From the NCBI GenBank assembly GCA_030605805.1, contig JAUWHQ010000177.1:1-13795 (forward strand): DNA of 13,795 nt. The letters are read 5' to 3'. The position numbers were made by a program, and so were the translations under genes. Below are positions 5,903-13,238 of the stretch, in pieces. The notes beneath the pieces were generated by a model, which searched no databases, was not told where the DNA came from, and saw only the letters and a program-made list of their open reading frames with translations. The DNA comes from Methanosarcinales archaeon (lineage in GTDB: Archaea; Halobacteriota; Methanosarcinia; Methanosarcinales; Methanogasteraceae). Within the stretch, counting starts at the first letter, position 1; every line of letters begins with the position of its first letter.

Positions 5903-6120
5903 AAACGGCGTGCAGGTTCTGTTTCAGGGTATGCGCCCGGGGGAGGGGTTCCGGGCGATCGAGCTTAGCTGCACGCAAGAGAACTTATGTGAGTCAGGCT
6001 GGGACAAATCCACTCCGACAACCGTGACGCCAGAAGAGGAGCGGCATGATGATCGTTCCCCGAAGAAATCCTCAAAGTGTAGAGTTTTTGGTCGAGATTT
6101 TGTTAAAGTTGGGATGTAAT
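5903..6120 (+). other. Structured intergenic stretch, possible non-coding RNA
   Basis: The region between the pyrophosphatase and nfeD genes has nested perfect inverted repeats: gcgtgcag (5908-5915) with ctgcacgc (5969-5976), enclosing cgcccgg (5934-5940) with ccgggcg (5951-5957). The next ~90 nt remain GC-rich (about 5990-6060) and a T-rich stretch follows. A 69-codon frame (5910-6119) is open on the plus strand, but its sequence (MQVLFQGMRPGEGFRAIELS...) looks like no protein I know and has a poor start context, so I favour RNA structure. It could be a structured RNA or 3'-end regulatory element; I could not match it to an RNA class. Confidence 0.35.
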
Positions 6121-6167
6121 TTACAGAAATACACCCGGATTTTTGGATGGTGCCTTTTTAACGTAAC

Positions 6168-6187
6168 AAGTCAAGATAAGTCAAGAT
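6168..6187. repeat. Tandem direct repeat aagtcaagat x2
   Basis: Two perfect adjacent 10-bp copies lie about 20 bp upstream of the likely nfeD TATA box (cgaataaaaaca, 6209-6218). This position suits an activator or repressor site, but chance duplication is possible. Confidence 0.4.
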
Positions 6188-6256
6188 AATTGTCACCCGT
6201 GAAAAAACGAATAAAAACAGCCTCATAATCATCCCGGGCAAACAAGGAATACGATC

Positions 6257-7555
6257 ATGATGAAACGCAACTCCTACCTCCCCGTGCTCGCACTGCTACT
6301 GCTAACTCTGCTCATATCGCTGCCGGTATGCAGCGCATCTGTCGTCTATGTGATCGAGGTGGACGACATGATCACGGCAGGGACCGAGATGCAGATCAGC
6401 CGCGGCATCGATCATGCAATCGAGATCGATGCTGAGGCGGTATTGATCGAACTTGACACGCCGGGCGGGCTTGTTACGTCGATGGAGGGGATTGTGTCGA
6501 GTATAGAGAACTCGCAGGTACCCGTGGTCACGTTTGTGCCGCAGGGCAATCGTGCATTCTCTGCCGGAGCATTCATCCTGCTTTCGGGGCATATCGCAGC
6601 GATGGCACCCGGCACAGCCACCGGAGCGGCAACGCCGATCGCGATAACGGCGACGGGCGCAACAGCAGCCGAGAACAAGACGATCAACGCGTACGCTGCG
6701 CGGATGCGCGGGATCGCTGAATATAGAAATCGGTCGGTTGAGACCGCAGAAAAATTCGTCACAGAAGGGCTTTCCCTGACCGCTGATGAGGCGCTGGACC
6801 GTGGCGTGATCGATTTGATCGCCACAGACCGAAGCGACCTTTTTAATCGCATCGATAACCAGACCGTGAACGTATCAGGGCGCCCGATAACCCTGCACAC
6901 AAAAGAGGCGGTCTTTGTCGAAGACGAGCCGTCATTGGTGGTTTCAATCGTTGATATCCTCAGCAACCCGCAGATAGCCTTTGTACTGTTTCTGATCGGG
7001 ATGTACGGGATAATCTATGGGCTTGCATCACCCGGTACGTACGTTCCTGAGATGACCGGGGCGATAGCGATGATACTTGCGCTGTACGGGATGGGAATGT
7101 TCTCGGTCAGCACATTTGGCGCGATATTGATCGTTGCAGCCATAATACTCTTCATAGCCGAGGCTCTCACGCCGACATTCGGGATATTGACGCTCGGCGG
7201 CGTCGTCTGCCTGATTCTGGGCGCGCTCATGCTCCCGCAGGAGCCGTTCCTGCCACCGGACTGGATCGCCGGCTTCAGGCGCACCGTCTTTGTGGCGGCG
7301 ATCCTGTCCGCGGGAATCGTCGTGCTCGGTCTCGGACTTGTCCTGAAGACAAGGGTGCAAAAACCGACGACCGGGCAGGAAGAACTGATCGGCATGGCAG
7401 TCAGGGCGGAGACTGATATTGGTCCTGAGAGCGGGGGCACCGTGAAGGTTCACGGTGAGATATGGAGGGCGACAGCAACCGAACCGGTACAAAGAGGGGA
7501 GATGGCGGTGATCGTGGGCATGGACGGGCTTACTCTGATCCTTGAGAAGAAGTGA
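6257..7555 (+). CDS. Membrane-bound NfeD-type serine protease (ClpP/SppA-like, with C-terminal NfeD domain)
   Basis: A 432-aa membrane protein. Residues 1-28 are a signal or anchor helix (LALLLLTLLISLPVCSA). Residues 29-215 form the ClpP-like catalytic domain: LIELDTPGG (63-71), the nucleophile Ser102 in AFSAGAFILL, GTATGAATPI, and Lys141 in ENKTINAY, matching the Ser97/Lys138 dyad of Pyrococcus 1510-N. About 226-365 holds four to five membrane helices, and about 375-432 is the OB-fold NfeD domain (ELIGMAVRAET...). The Pyrococcus enzyme cleaves the hydrophobic C-terminus of stomatin, usually encoded next door; no stomatin gene is seen here. SD aagga (6244-6248) precedes the ATG by 8 nt; an ATG one codon later is possible. 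The length and both catalytic residues are intact. Confidence 0.93.
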   Translation: MMKRNSYLPVLALLLLTLLISLPVCSASVVYVIEVDDMITAGTEMQISRGIDHAIEIDAEAVLIELDTPGGLVTSMEGIVSSIENSQVPVVTFVPQGNRAFSAGAFILLSGHIAAMAPGTATGAATPIAITATGATAAENKTINAYAARMRGIAEYRNRSVETAEKFVTEGLSLTADEALDRGVIDLIATDRSDLFNRIDNQTVNVSGRPITLHTKEAVFVEDEPSLVVSIVDILSNPQIAFVLFLIGMYGIIYGLASPGTYVPEMTGAIAMILALYGMGMFSVSTFGAILIVAAIILFIAEALTPTFGILTLGGVVCLILGALMLPQEPFLPPDWIAGFRRTVFVAAILSAGIVVLGLGLVLKTRVQKPTTGQEELIGMAVRAETDIGPESGGTVKVHGEIWRATATEPVQRGEMAVIVGMDGLTLILEKK

Positions 7556-7586
7556 GCGAAGTGGGCGGAAGGATTGGGGCGAACGA

Positions 7587-7619
7587 AATAGTTCTCAACT
7601 GACCCGGAAGAAAACTATT
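7587..7619. promoter_or_regulatory. Inverted repeat overlapping the hisG promoter
   Basis: aatagtt (7587-7593) and aactatt (7613-7619) are perfect inverted arms 19 bp apart. The right arm coincides with the best TATA-like sequence (aactatta), about 30 nt before the hisG ATG at 7646. It could be an operator; alternatively a coincidence of AT-rich sequence. Confidence 0.35.
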
Positions 7620-7645
7620 AGTTGGATAGACCAGATGAACAGTTG

Positions 7646-8518
7646 ATGATACGCATAGCAATACCAAAAGGCAGCCTCGGGGAACAGACGCTCCTGCTCT
7701 TCAAACAGGCGGATCTCGAGATCAAGAGGACGGATCGGGAGTACAATCCGAAAATCGCAGACCCGCGGATCGAGAAAGTGAAGATCCTGCGCCCGCAGGA
7801 GATTCCGGGTTATGTTGCCGAGGGCTACTTCGATGTGGGCATATCAGGGCACGACTGGGTGATTGAGTCTGGCGCAGACGTTGTCGAGATCGCAGACCTG
7901 CCCTACAGCAAGCAGGGCGCAGGAATCGTCAAGATCGTGATCGCGGTGCCAGATGATCAGGGGATCGAGTCCACACGGGATATCAAACCGCGCAGCAGGG
8001 TCACAACCGAGTATCCGAAGATCACCAGAGACTATTTTGAAAAACTCGGAATTCCTGTGGATATCCACTTCTCTTACGGCGCTACCGAGGCGAAGGTCCC
8101 GGATCTGATGGATGTCGTGGTCGATGTGACCGAAACAGGATCCACGCTCCGTAAAAATAACTTAAAGATCATCGATGTGATGCTTGAATCGGTTACGAAA
8201 CTGGTCGTGAACAAAGATAGCTGGAACGATCCCTCAAAGCGAAAGGAGATCGAAGAGATCAGGACGCTGCTTCTTTCTGTCATCGAAGCTCGTGGCAAGG
8301 TGCTGCTGAACATGAATGTGCCGGCTGACCGACTCGATGATGTGATCAGCGCGCTGCCCGCGATGAAGATGCCGACCGTGTCCAAACTATACAATTCAGA
8401 GTATTATGCAATCGAGACGGTGGTCGAAAAGGCGACTGTGAACATCCTGATCCCCGAACTGAAGCATCTTGGCGCAGAAGACATCCTCGAACTCGATATA
8501 TCAAAGATCGTGCGATAG
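7646..8518 (+). CDS. hisG: ATP phosphoribosyltransferase, long form
   Basis: This enzyme catalyses the first step of histidine biosynthesis, PRPP + ATP to phosphoribosyl-ATP. The 290-aa protein from ATG 7646 starts MIRIAIPKGSLGEQTL, the invariant HisG N-terminus, and carries YFDVGISGHDWV, the PRPP-binding VVVDVTETGSTLRKNNL and a C-terminal ~80-residue domain (VLLNMNVPADRLDDVISALP...) typical of the long, histidine-inhibited form that does not need HisZ. An in-frame TTG at 7622 would add eight residues (MDRPDEQL) not expected in the family, so ATG 7646 is preferred. It stops at TAG, which fits the family length and so indicates that TAG is a normal stop in this organism. It stands alone, without other his genes. 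Confidence 0.96.
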   Translation: MIRIAIPKGSLGEQTLLLFKQADLEIKRTDREYNPKIADPRIEKVKILRPQEIPGYVAEGYFDVGISGHDWVIESGADVVEIADLPYSKQGAGIVKIVIAVPDDQGIESTRDIKPRSRVTTEYPKITRDYFEKLGIPVDIHFSYGATEAKVPDLMDVVVDVTETGSTLRKNNLKIIDVMLESVTKLVVNKDSWNDPSKRKEIEEIRTLLLSVIEARGKVLLNMNVPADRLDDVISALPAMKMPTVSKLYNSEYYAIETVVEKATVNILIPELKHLGAEDILELDISKIVR

Positions 8519-8531
8519 AGGGAAGAGGGGG

Positions 8532-8790
8532 TCATCTTGCAAGCAGGATCGTGGCGTCGTCATCGACGCGATGATCCGGGAGAATAAACTCTCCAATTTC
8601 CTGAAGGCTGCGTGAGACATCGTAATTTGTGATATCAAGCGCAGCAGGATCCCGTCACTGTGCATCAGGATGGGATCACCCTCACAATACGGATGTGAAA
8701 AGACCTTCACACGCCCAAGATTGCGCCCGACGATCCCACCCATCGATGTGAAGTGCGACTCATCTGCGGTGTCAGTACTTCCGAAATGGT
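8532..8790 (-). pseudogene. C-terminal fragment of a SpoIIE/RsbX-like PP2C phosphatase, truncated by a MITE
   Basis: From about 8790 leftward the minus strand encodes HHFGSTDTADESHFTSMGGI, then VGRNLGRVKVFSHPYCEGD and PILMHSDGI. A shift of one base near 8645-8652 moves the reading frame to ALDITNYDVSRSLQEIGEFI and LPDHRVDDDATILLAR, ending at TGA 8534-8532. HSDG and DDDAT are the last metal-site motifs of SpoIIE-type PP2C phosphatases, which act on anti-anti-sigma or similar regulators in bacteria and are also found in methanogens. Everything upstream of the final ~85 residues is missing, and the break coincides with the start of the repeat element at 8791. Dead gene, convergent with hisG. Confidence 0.8.
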
Positions 8791-8973
8791 GTAGTTCCGA
8801 ATGGAGATTGTCAGGTAAATGCGGTATAAGAAAGGATATTTTAGAGAAATAGTCAAAATAAGAGGATCCATATCAAGATATTATCAGATTGAAGAGCAAA
8901 AATCATTTGGAATTGGGTGAAACCATCTTTTGTAGGTTTTTCCGGTTTGGGAGTAAGGGGATTTCGGAACTAC
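8791..8973. mobile_element. MITE-like inverted-repeat element, copy 1
   Basis: A 183-bp element bounded by perfect 11-bp inverted ends gtagttccgaa (8791-8801) and ttcggaactac (8963-8973). It is non-coding. It aligns along its length with 12975-13155 in the same orientation, for example attgtcaggtaaatgcggtata against attgtcatgtaagtgtggtata, and aaaaatcatttgga shared by both. If the ends are read as TA/gttccgaa...ttcggaac/TA, the flanking TA pairs resemble the TA target duplications of IS630/Tc1-type elements. It has cut the phosphatase gene on its left and lies 20 bp from the nuclease stop codon on its right. Confidence 0.85.
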
Positions 8974-8993
8974 GGAGATATGAGATAAATCCC

Positions 8994-9671
8994 TTAAACA
9001 AATGTTAAAAAGACGTGGTGGAGTTCTATTTCTGTATTGTCCGTAGTACGTGTGTGCTTTGATTGACAACAATCCGAACATCCGTTAATTGAGTGTGGGT
9101 TCATCATCTTTTCTTTATTTCGTCCATAGCGTATCAGCAACTTGTTGATTTTTAAGGCAATTTCAGAGGCGTTTCCTTGAACTACGTATCCCACCATACA
9201 ACCTATGCCCATTTTGTCTGAATATCTACCGTTGACGAAATTATCAATTCCTGTGGCGATATATCGACGACACAAATAACTGGCATTGCGTGTTATCCAA
9301 TTGTTCTCTACCAAAACTTTCCCTTCTATTCCATAATACACGTCCTCGCGTACCCAGCCCCCAGAGATTTTAATGTCAATTCTGGGGGCAGTATCAGGAT
9401 CTTCAGTACAATTTAACATCTCTTCTCGGTATAAATGGCTTTCAGGATCTATTCTCAATCTTATATCCTTTTCGTGTCTTATTTTTTGCATGTATCCAAC
9501 TAAACAAGCAGAAAAGTAGGTTTCTTTCCATGTTAAATCATAGCGTTTTTCTCGTTTCATTCGTTTGAAGGCTTCTGTTATAATCCAGAGACATGCTTGC
9601 TCGAAATTGGAATCAACAATCGGAAGAAGGTCACTTGCCCGCCCGATTGTGTTTTGAAAATCCATCAACAT
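8994..9671 (-). CDS. Putative PD-(D/E)XK nuclease of an R-M-like operon
   Basis: The protein is 225 aa from ATG 9671. Its core RIDIKISGGWVREDVYYGIE followed by GKVLVE has the D...ExK arrangement of PD-(D/E)XK nucleases: Asp99, Glu116 and Lys118 (numbered from ATG 9671). It is followed by YLCRRYIATGIDNFVNGRYS and GIGCMVGYVV, a pattern I associate with restriction-type nucleases of defence loci. The N-terminal half (FEQACLWIITEAFKRMKREK) is helical. The frame begins with an overlapping TTG at 9677, but ATG 9671 has the SD ggag 9 nt upstream and lies 2 nt past the methyltransferase stop, so the two genes are translationally coupled. It is the probable restriction partner of the methyltransferase. 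No family name can be given; DNA cleavage is inferred. Confidence 0.65.
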   Translation of the reverse strand: MLMDFQNTIGRASDLLPIVDSNFEQACLWIITEAFKRMKREKRYDLTWKETYFSACLVGYMQKIRHEKDIRLRIDPESHLYREEMLNCTEDPDTAPRIDIKISGGWVREDVYYGIEGKVLVENNWITRNASYLCRRYIATGIDNFVNGRYSDKMGIGCMVGYVVQGNASEIALKINKLLIRYGRNKEKMMNPHSINGCSDCCQSKHTRTTDNTEIELHHVFLTFV

Positions 9672-9673
9672 GT

Positions 9674-12600
9674 TCAACTACTCCGCCTCAATCCTTCAGC
9701 TAATGTTTCATCTGCATCACGCAGAGCCATTGAACGAGTCCAGAAACGTTTTTCATCAGGTTTTGTTATGTAGAGCGTATCCTTATCATAGAATTTTACA
9801 TTCCGTCTAACATATATACTTTCAGAATATTCTTCTATGATCTGTCTGTCGAGTCTTGATAGAGCATGTTCTAACCCCTCTGTCGAATCGGATATCGTCA
9901 CGGTTCTTTCGTCATTAACTTCGCTGAAGCGAATGGATACTACACGAAGTGGCGCATCACCACGATAAACCACTGCTTTTGCCCTCGATTCTCCAAATTG
10001 TAGAATGCTATTAACCGCATCACAGAACGTTTCTGAGTAATCTTCAAGGTCTTCAGTATCCACTATGTCACATGCTTTTGAGTTCTCACCTTCTTGGAAA
10101 AAGTCCAGACTATATTCGAGTACATCATCGATTAAAAATCGCTCAGATTTAGACAGATCAAGACTTTCATAAACAATTTGATCTATATCAGCTTCGATTT
10201 TGCAGATATGCGCATCGGTCTCATGCAACCCCTCACCCATCAATTTACCAATCGCATCAACATTGCCTGCCAGCTTATCTATCTGCTTATCCGTAAAACG
10301 AAATGGCAAATCCGGTAATTGGAAAACCTCATTGGAATACACACTTTCACGTTCGACACCCCAAGTTGAAGCGGTCAAGAATAGAAAATACGATGAAAAA
10401 GAAGAATTCAGATATACTGTGATTGCTTTCATCAAAGCAGATTCATCCGAAGGTCCAGACACCCCGGTTATTGTCTTGCGGAAAGCACAATCATGCTCAG
10501 TAAATGCGGCACAAAACTTCTTATTCGCCTGTCCTTCTTTTATAAGAATGTGCGGTCCAAAATAGGTTTCCATGCATCCGAATCTGAAAAAAGCATTCGG
10601 TTTCACTTTCGTAATTTTATCTGGATTTATCTGGAAACGTGTGACATCTTTCGCATCAATGAACGGCATATTTGATAAGCTATCATCAGGTTTGTTTTTA
10701 TTGTGGCTGGATGACGTTTGAAACCCGTGTGCTCTTTTCCACGATAAATCGCTCCTGCAGGAACCGAAATGTGATGCCAAATTGTCGTGTTTTTGGAGAC
10801 GTTCTATAATCTCTAAATCTCGCTGAGTTCCCCACATTGCCACCTTCCAGATCCTATCAGAGGTGCTACATTTCGTTCTGGGTAGAAATTTGAACTCAGA
10901 CGCGTCTATAGTAATACCAGGTAGTGCATTATCTGCCCTATTTGGTTTGGGTGTACAGTACAATATGGTAGATTTAGGTTGTTCGGGTGTATTCGTACGA
11001 TAAAAGAAAAGAGTAGCAGGTCCAACCGCGGATACAAAAAGTTGCCTCCCTTTCTTACCCTTTGTTCTTCTTAGCGCAGAGAAGTTTATAACCATTTCTA
11101 CATAGTTTTGTCCGAAAAATTCCCTGCGAAAGTGACAATCTTTTGTTTCAGTGTTGAATAGAATCTTACTTGTTGCCAATAAGGAAATTTTCCCATTGGA
11201 TGAAAAATCGCGGACGCGCCACAGGAAGGCTTGCGCAATCTCCTGAGCAAAGCCTCTACTACTGAGGTAATTTGATATGTGTTCAGGAAGACAATCGCGT
11301 TTCCAAGGTGGATTACCTACGACGATATCGTAATTCATGTTCTCGAATGGTCCCGTTTCAAATATATCCATTGGAAACAGATTCTTTCCATACTTGTCTG
11401 GATCTTCTGGGCAGTATACCAAATACGGGAACCGAATTGTCTCCAATATCGTCTTGGGCTCAAGATAATCCATGAATGCCAGATACAGGCTGAATGCAGC
11501 CACTCTAATAGCATCCTTCTCGGTGTCAACGCCATAAATGTAATTAGTAAGAATGCGCTTCAATTCTGGAATCGGAATGTTCTTCTCGTTATGGCTGAAC
11601 TTCCAACGCGCGACCAACCGACGAAAAGCTTCAACGAGAAAGATACCAGAACCACATGCCGGATCAAGGATGCTTAGTTCATGCTGATGGTCATCGTCAC
11701 TTGGCCATGGTAACACTTCATTCAGTACAAATTCGACAAGGGCATGTGGTGTATAATAAGCACCTTCTTTCGATGTATAATTTTTCTCTTTTTCCGTATG
11801 TAGAAACTCTTCATATATCGCACTTATGAGTTCGATTGGAATGACTCCGAAATCATAAGGACGCCAGAGCGTTTGCTGACCTGTATCCATATCTGTTCCA
11901 TAAAAAAGCTCTCTGATGAATTTCAAATGCGTACTATTTACTTTGCTAGTTAGCTCTTCATCAGTTACAGGAAAAAGATCGCCATTAAAGTCTTCTTTCA
12001 ATTTTTTAAACAATCGATATACCGCGCTCTTGTCTTTGATCACATCAGAATACGTTGTTGCGCCATCTAAAAATTGATTATAGAATGTATCTTTATCAAT
12101 TGCACCGCGATCTTCGAGATATAGGATGAAAATAGATCGTCCTATCAGATTATGGATAACTGAATATTTTAAACCCCGTTTGTGCAATTTTTCACGAGTG
12201 ATACGAAGGTGTTTAAGGAGTCTCTGATCTACCATTCGATCACTTCGAAATCTCTGCCCTTCTTCCGATTTCCAAAAAGCACCTGAATCTATCTGAGATT
12301 TTGAAAATTTCTTGAGTCCCTCAAGAATTCCTGTTGCTAAATTAAAGCGTTCGATAAGCCTTTCCTGCGTATCTAATTCATCTATCTCAGGATTAGCAGG
12401 TTTTTCAAAGCAATTGTAGATTCGCAACTCACCAGGAGTAATAACATAAAGAAGAGGGACGCGACTTTGATTCCAGACACGACGATGAAGCGCTATGATT
12501 TCCGTTTCGTCAAAATCAGACGACAGTAGTTTAAAGTAGGCGATCGGTACGTCACCAGAGAAATACATAGCGTCAATATTTTTTATCAGTCGTTTTGCTT

Positions 12601-12712
12601 CAGAGAAAAGATGTCTCTGCACAGGCGAGTGAGCTTGTTCCACATCCTTTATTATCCCACAATGATATTCAAGTTCGGAACAAACTTTTTCATATGTTTC
12701 TTCTTGATTCAT
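9674..12712 (-). CDS. Large N6-adenine DNA methyltransferase (Eco57I/type IIG-like)
   Basis: A 1012-aa protein. Residues 1-300 form an N-terminal domain (AYFKLLSSDF, LHRRVWNQSRVPLLYVITPG, ELRIYNCF) like that of large Eco57I-type methylases. The SAM-dependent core has GAYYTP (motif X, 317-322), ILDPACGSGIF (motif I, 348-358), YGVDTEKDA (393-401) and GNPPW (motif IV, 466-470), giving adenine-N6 specificity. About 600-830 carries a probable target-recognition region, including YLNSSFSSYFLF and FQLPDLPF. The ~150-residue C-terminus is acidic and unassigned. I see no clear PD-(D/E)XK site in the N-terminus, unlike true type IIG enzymes, which fits restriction by the separate downstream protein. 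BREX PglX or DISARM methylases are alternatives, but none of their partner genes is present. An SD-like gggggac precedes the ATG. Confidence 0.85.
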   Translation of the reverse strand: MNQEETYEKVCSELEYHCGIIKDVEQAHSPVQRHLFSEAKRLIKNIDAMYFSGDVPIAYFKLLSSDFDETEIIALHRRVWNQSRVPLLYVITPGELRIYNCFEKPANPEIDELDTQERLIERFNLATGILEGLKKFSKSQIDSGAFWKSEEGQRFRSDRMVDQRLLKHLRITREKLHKRGLKYSVIHNLIGRSIFILYLEDRGAIDKDTFYNQFLDGATTYSDVIKDKSAVYRLFKKLKEDFNGDLFPVTDEELTSKVNSTHLKFIRELFYGTDMDTGQQTLWRPYDFGVIPIELISAIYEEFLHTEKEKNYTSKEGAYYTPHALVEFVLNEVLPWPSDDDHQHELSILDPACGSGIFLVEAFRRLVARWKFSHNEKNIPIPELKRILTNYIYGVDTEKDAIRVAAFSLYLAFMDYLEPKTILETIRFPYLVYCPEDPDKYGKNLFPMDIFETGPFENMNYDIVVGNPPWKRDCLPEHISNYLSSRGFAQEIAQAFLWRVRDFSSNGKISLLATSKILFNTETKDCHFRREFFGQNYVEMVINFSALRRTKGKKGRQLFVSAVGPATLFFYRTNTPEQPKSTILYCTPKPNRADNALPGITIDASEFKFLPRTKCSTSDRIWKVAMWGTQRDLEIIERLQKHDNLASHFGSCRSDLSWKRAHGFQTSSSHNKNKPDDSLSNMPFIDAKDVTRFQINPDKITKVKPNAFFRFGCMETYFGPHILIKEGQANKKFCAAFTEHDCAFRKTITGVSGPSDESALMKAITVYLNSSFSSYFLFLTASTWGVERESVYSNEVFQLPDLPFRFTDKQIDKLAGNVDAIGKLMGEGLHETDAHICKIEADIDQIVYESLDLSKSERFLIDDVLEYSLDFFQEGENSKACDIVDTEDLEDYSETFCDAVNSILQFGESRAKAVVYRGDAPLRVVSIRFSEVNDERTVTISDSTEGLEHALSRLDRQIIEEYSESIYVRRNVKFYDKDTLYITKPDEKRFWTRSMALRDADETLAEGLRRSS

Positions 12713-12753
12713 GCGAAGATCGTCCCCCTTTCTTCACCTTTCTTTGATATGTA

Positions 12754-12903
12754 TTAGCTTAATTTTCCCTGTTTTTTCAACCAAAGACGAATTGCTTCGT
12801 TGATAGCGTCTCCGGTCTTCATTTTATTTTCAACACATGCGGCTCTAAATTTGCGATAAAGACTTTCATCAATATCCCGAATAGTGGTAGAAATTACACC
12901 CAT
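12754..12903 (-). CDS. Small ribbon-helix-helix (CopG-like) regulator
   Basis: A 49-aa frame: MGVISTTIRDIDESLYRKFR, then AACVENKMKTGDAINEAIRL and WLKKQGKLS. This is a complete ribbon-helix-helix domain: a beta strand (ISTTIRDID), helix 1 (ESLYRKFRAACVENK), the turn KTG, and helix 2 (DAINEAIRLWLKKQ). Such proteins dimerise and bind operator DNA through the strand, as in CopG and VapB-type antitoxins. There is no toxin gene next to it; instead the 1012-aa methyltransferase follows after 41 nt on the same strand. A TATA box and a palindrome lie directly upstream of its ATG, so autoregulation of the whole operon is likely. TTA/TAA-rich codon use matches the methyltransferase rather than the core genes. 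Confidence 0.75.
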   Translation of the reverse strand: MGVISTTIRDIDESLYRKFRAACVENKMKTGDAINEAIRLWLKKQGKLS

Positions 12904-12945
12904 GTTACATCGATTACAATGGTTACTCGTAACCTATATATACTT
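12904..12945 (-). promoter_or_regulatory. Promoter and palindromic operator of the R-M-like operon
   Basis: On the minus strand a TATA box (agtatatatag, about 12933-12943) is followed by the palindrome ggttacgagtaacc (12921-12934: 6-bp arms, 2-bp centre) and by a further half-site gtaac at 12904-12908, just before the ATG at 12903. With start of transcription expected near 12912, a protein bound at the palindrome would block the promoter. The RHH protein encoded next is the obvious candidate. Confidence 0.65.
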
Positions 12946-12974
12946 TTGCATTGATTCAGCACTTCTGAAAGAAT

Positions 12975-13155
12975 GTAGTTCCAAACGGAAATTGTCATGT
13001 AAGTGTGGTATAAAAAGGTTTTTTAGATAAATAAGTAAGAATAGGATAAATTATATCACAATATTATCAGATCGACGAGTAAAAATCATTTGGAGTTATG
13101 TGAAACTGTCTTTCATAGGTTTTTCCCGTTCGGAGATAGGAGGTTTCGGAACTAC
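12975..13155. mobile_element. MITE-like inverted-repeat element, copy 2
   Basis: A 181-bp element with ends gtagttccaaa (12975-12985; one mismatch to the 11-bp consensus) and ttcggaactac (13145-13155). It is the second copy of the element at 8791-8973, in direct orientation, and has diverged by roughly a quarter to a third of positions by eye. It carries no ORF. It lies between the divergent promoters of the R-M-like operon and the surface-protein gene. Confidence 0.83.
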
Positions 13156-13170
13156 TGGGTGTGGAGAAAT

Positions 13171-13180
13171 GTTTATATAT
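13171..13180 (+). promoter_or_regulatory. TATA box of the surface-protein gene
   Basis: gtttatatat, about 65 nt before the ATG at 13239, predicts a leader of about 38 nt that includes the SD-like gtgat at 13231-13235. It begins 16 bp outside MITE copy 2. Confidence 0.55.
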
Positions 13181-13238
13181 CACGAGGTTCACGTGCCCAC
13201 ACACAAATTAGTAATACTCCATATCGATAAGTGATACC

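Noticed and set aside
6046..6052. atgatga as the C box of a C/D box sRNA
   Set aside because: No D or D' box (ctga) follows at a usable distance.
5990..6060. Cobalamin-riboswitch-like wording (aaatcc ... gccagaaga)
   Set aside because: The conserved core of the cobalamin riboswitch and a closing P1 stem are not present, and the downstream gene (nfeD) is not a cobalamin gene.
8516..8518. Pyrrolysine read-through of the TAG ending hisG
   Set aside because: HisG already has its full family length at this TAG, and the frame beyond it is unrelated sequence ending in TAA after about 20 codons.
8791..13155. CRISPR-like or phage-like interpretation of the repeats
   Set aside because: There are only two copies 4 kb apart with inverted ends, no spacer array and no phage structural genes.
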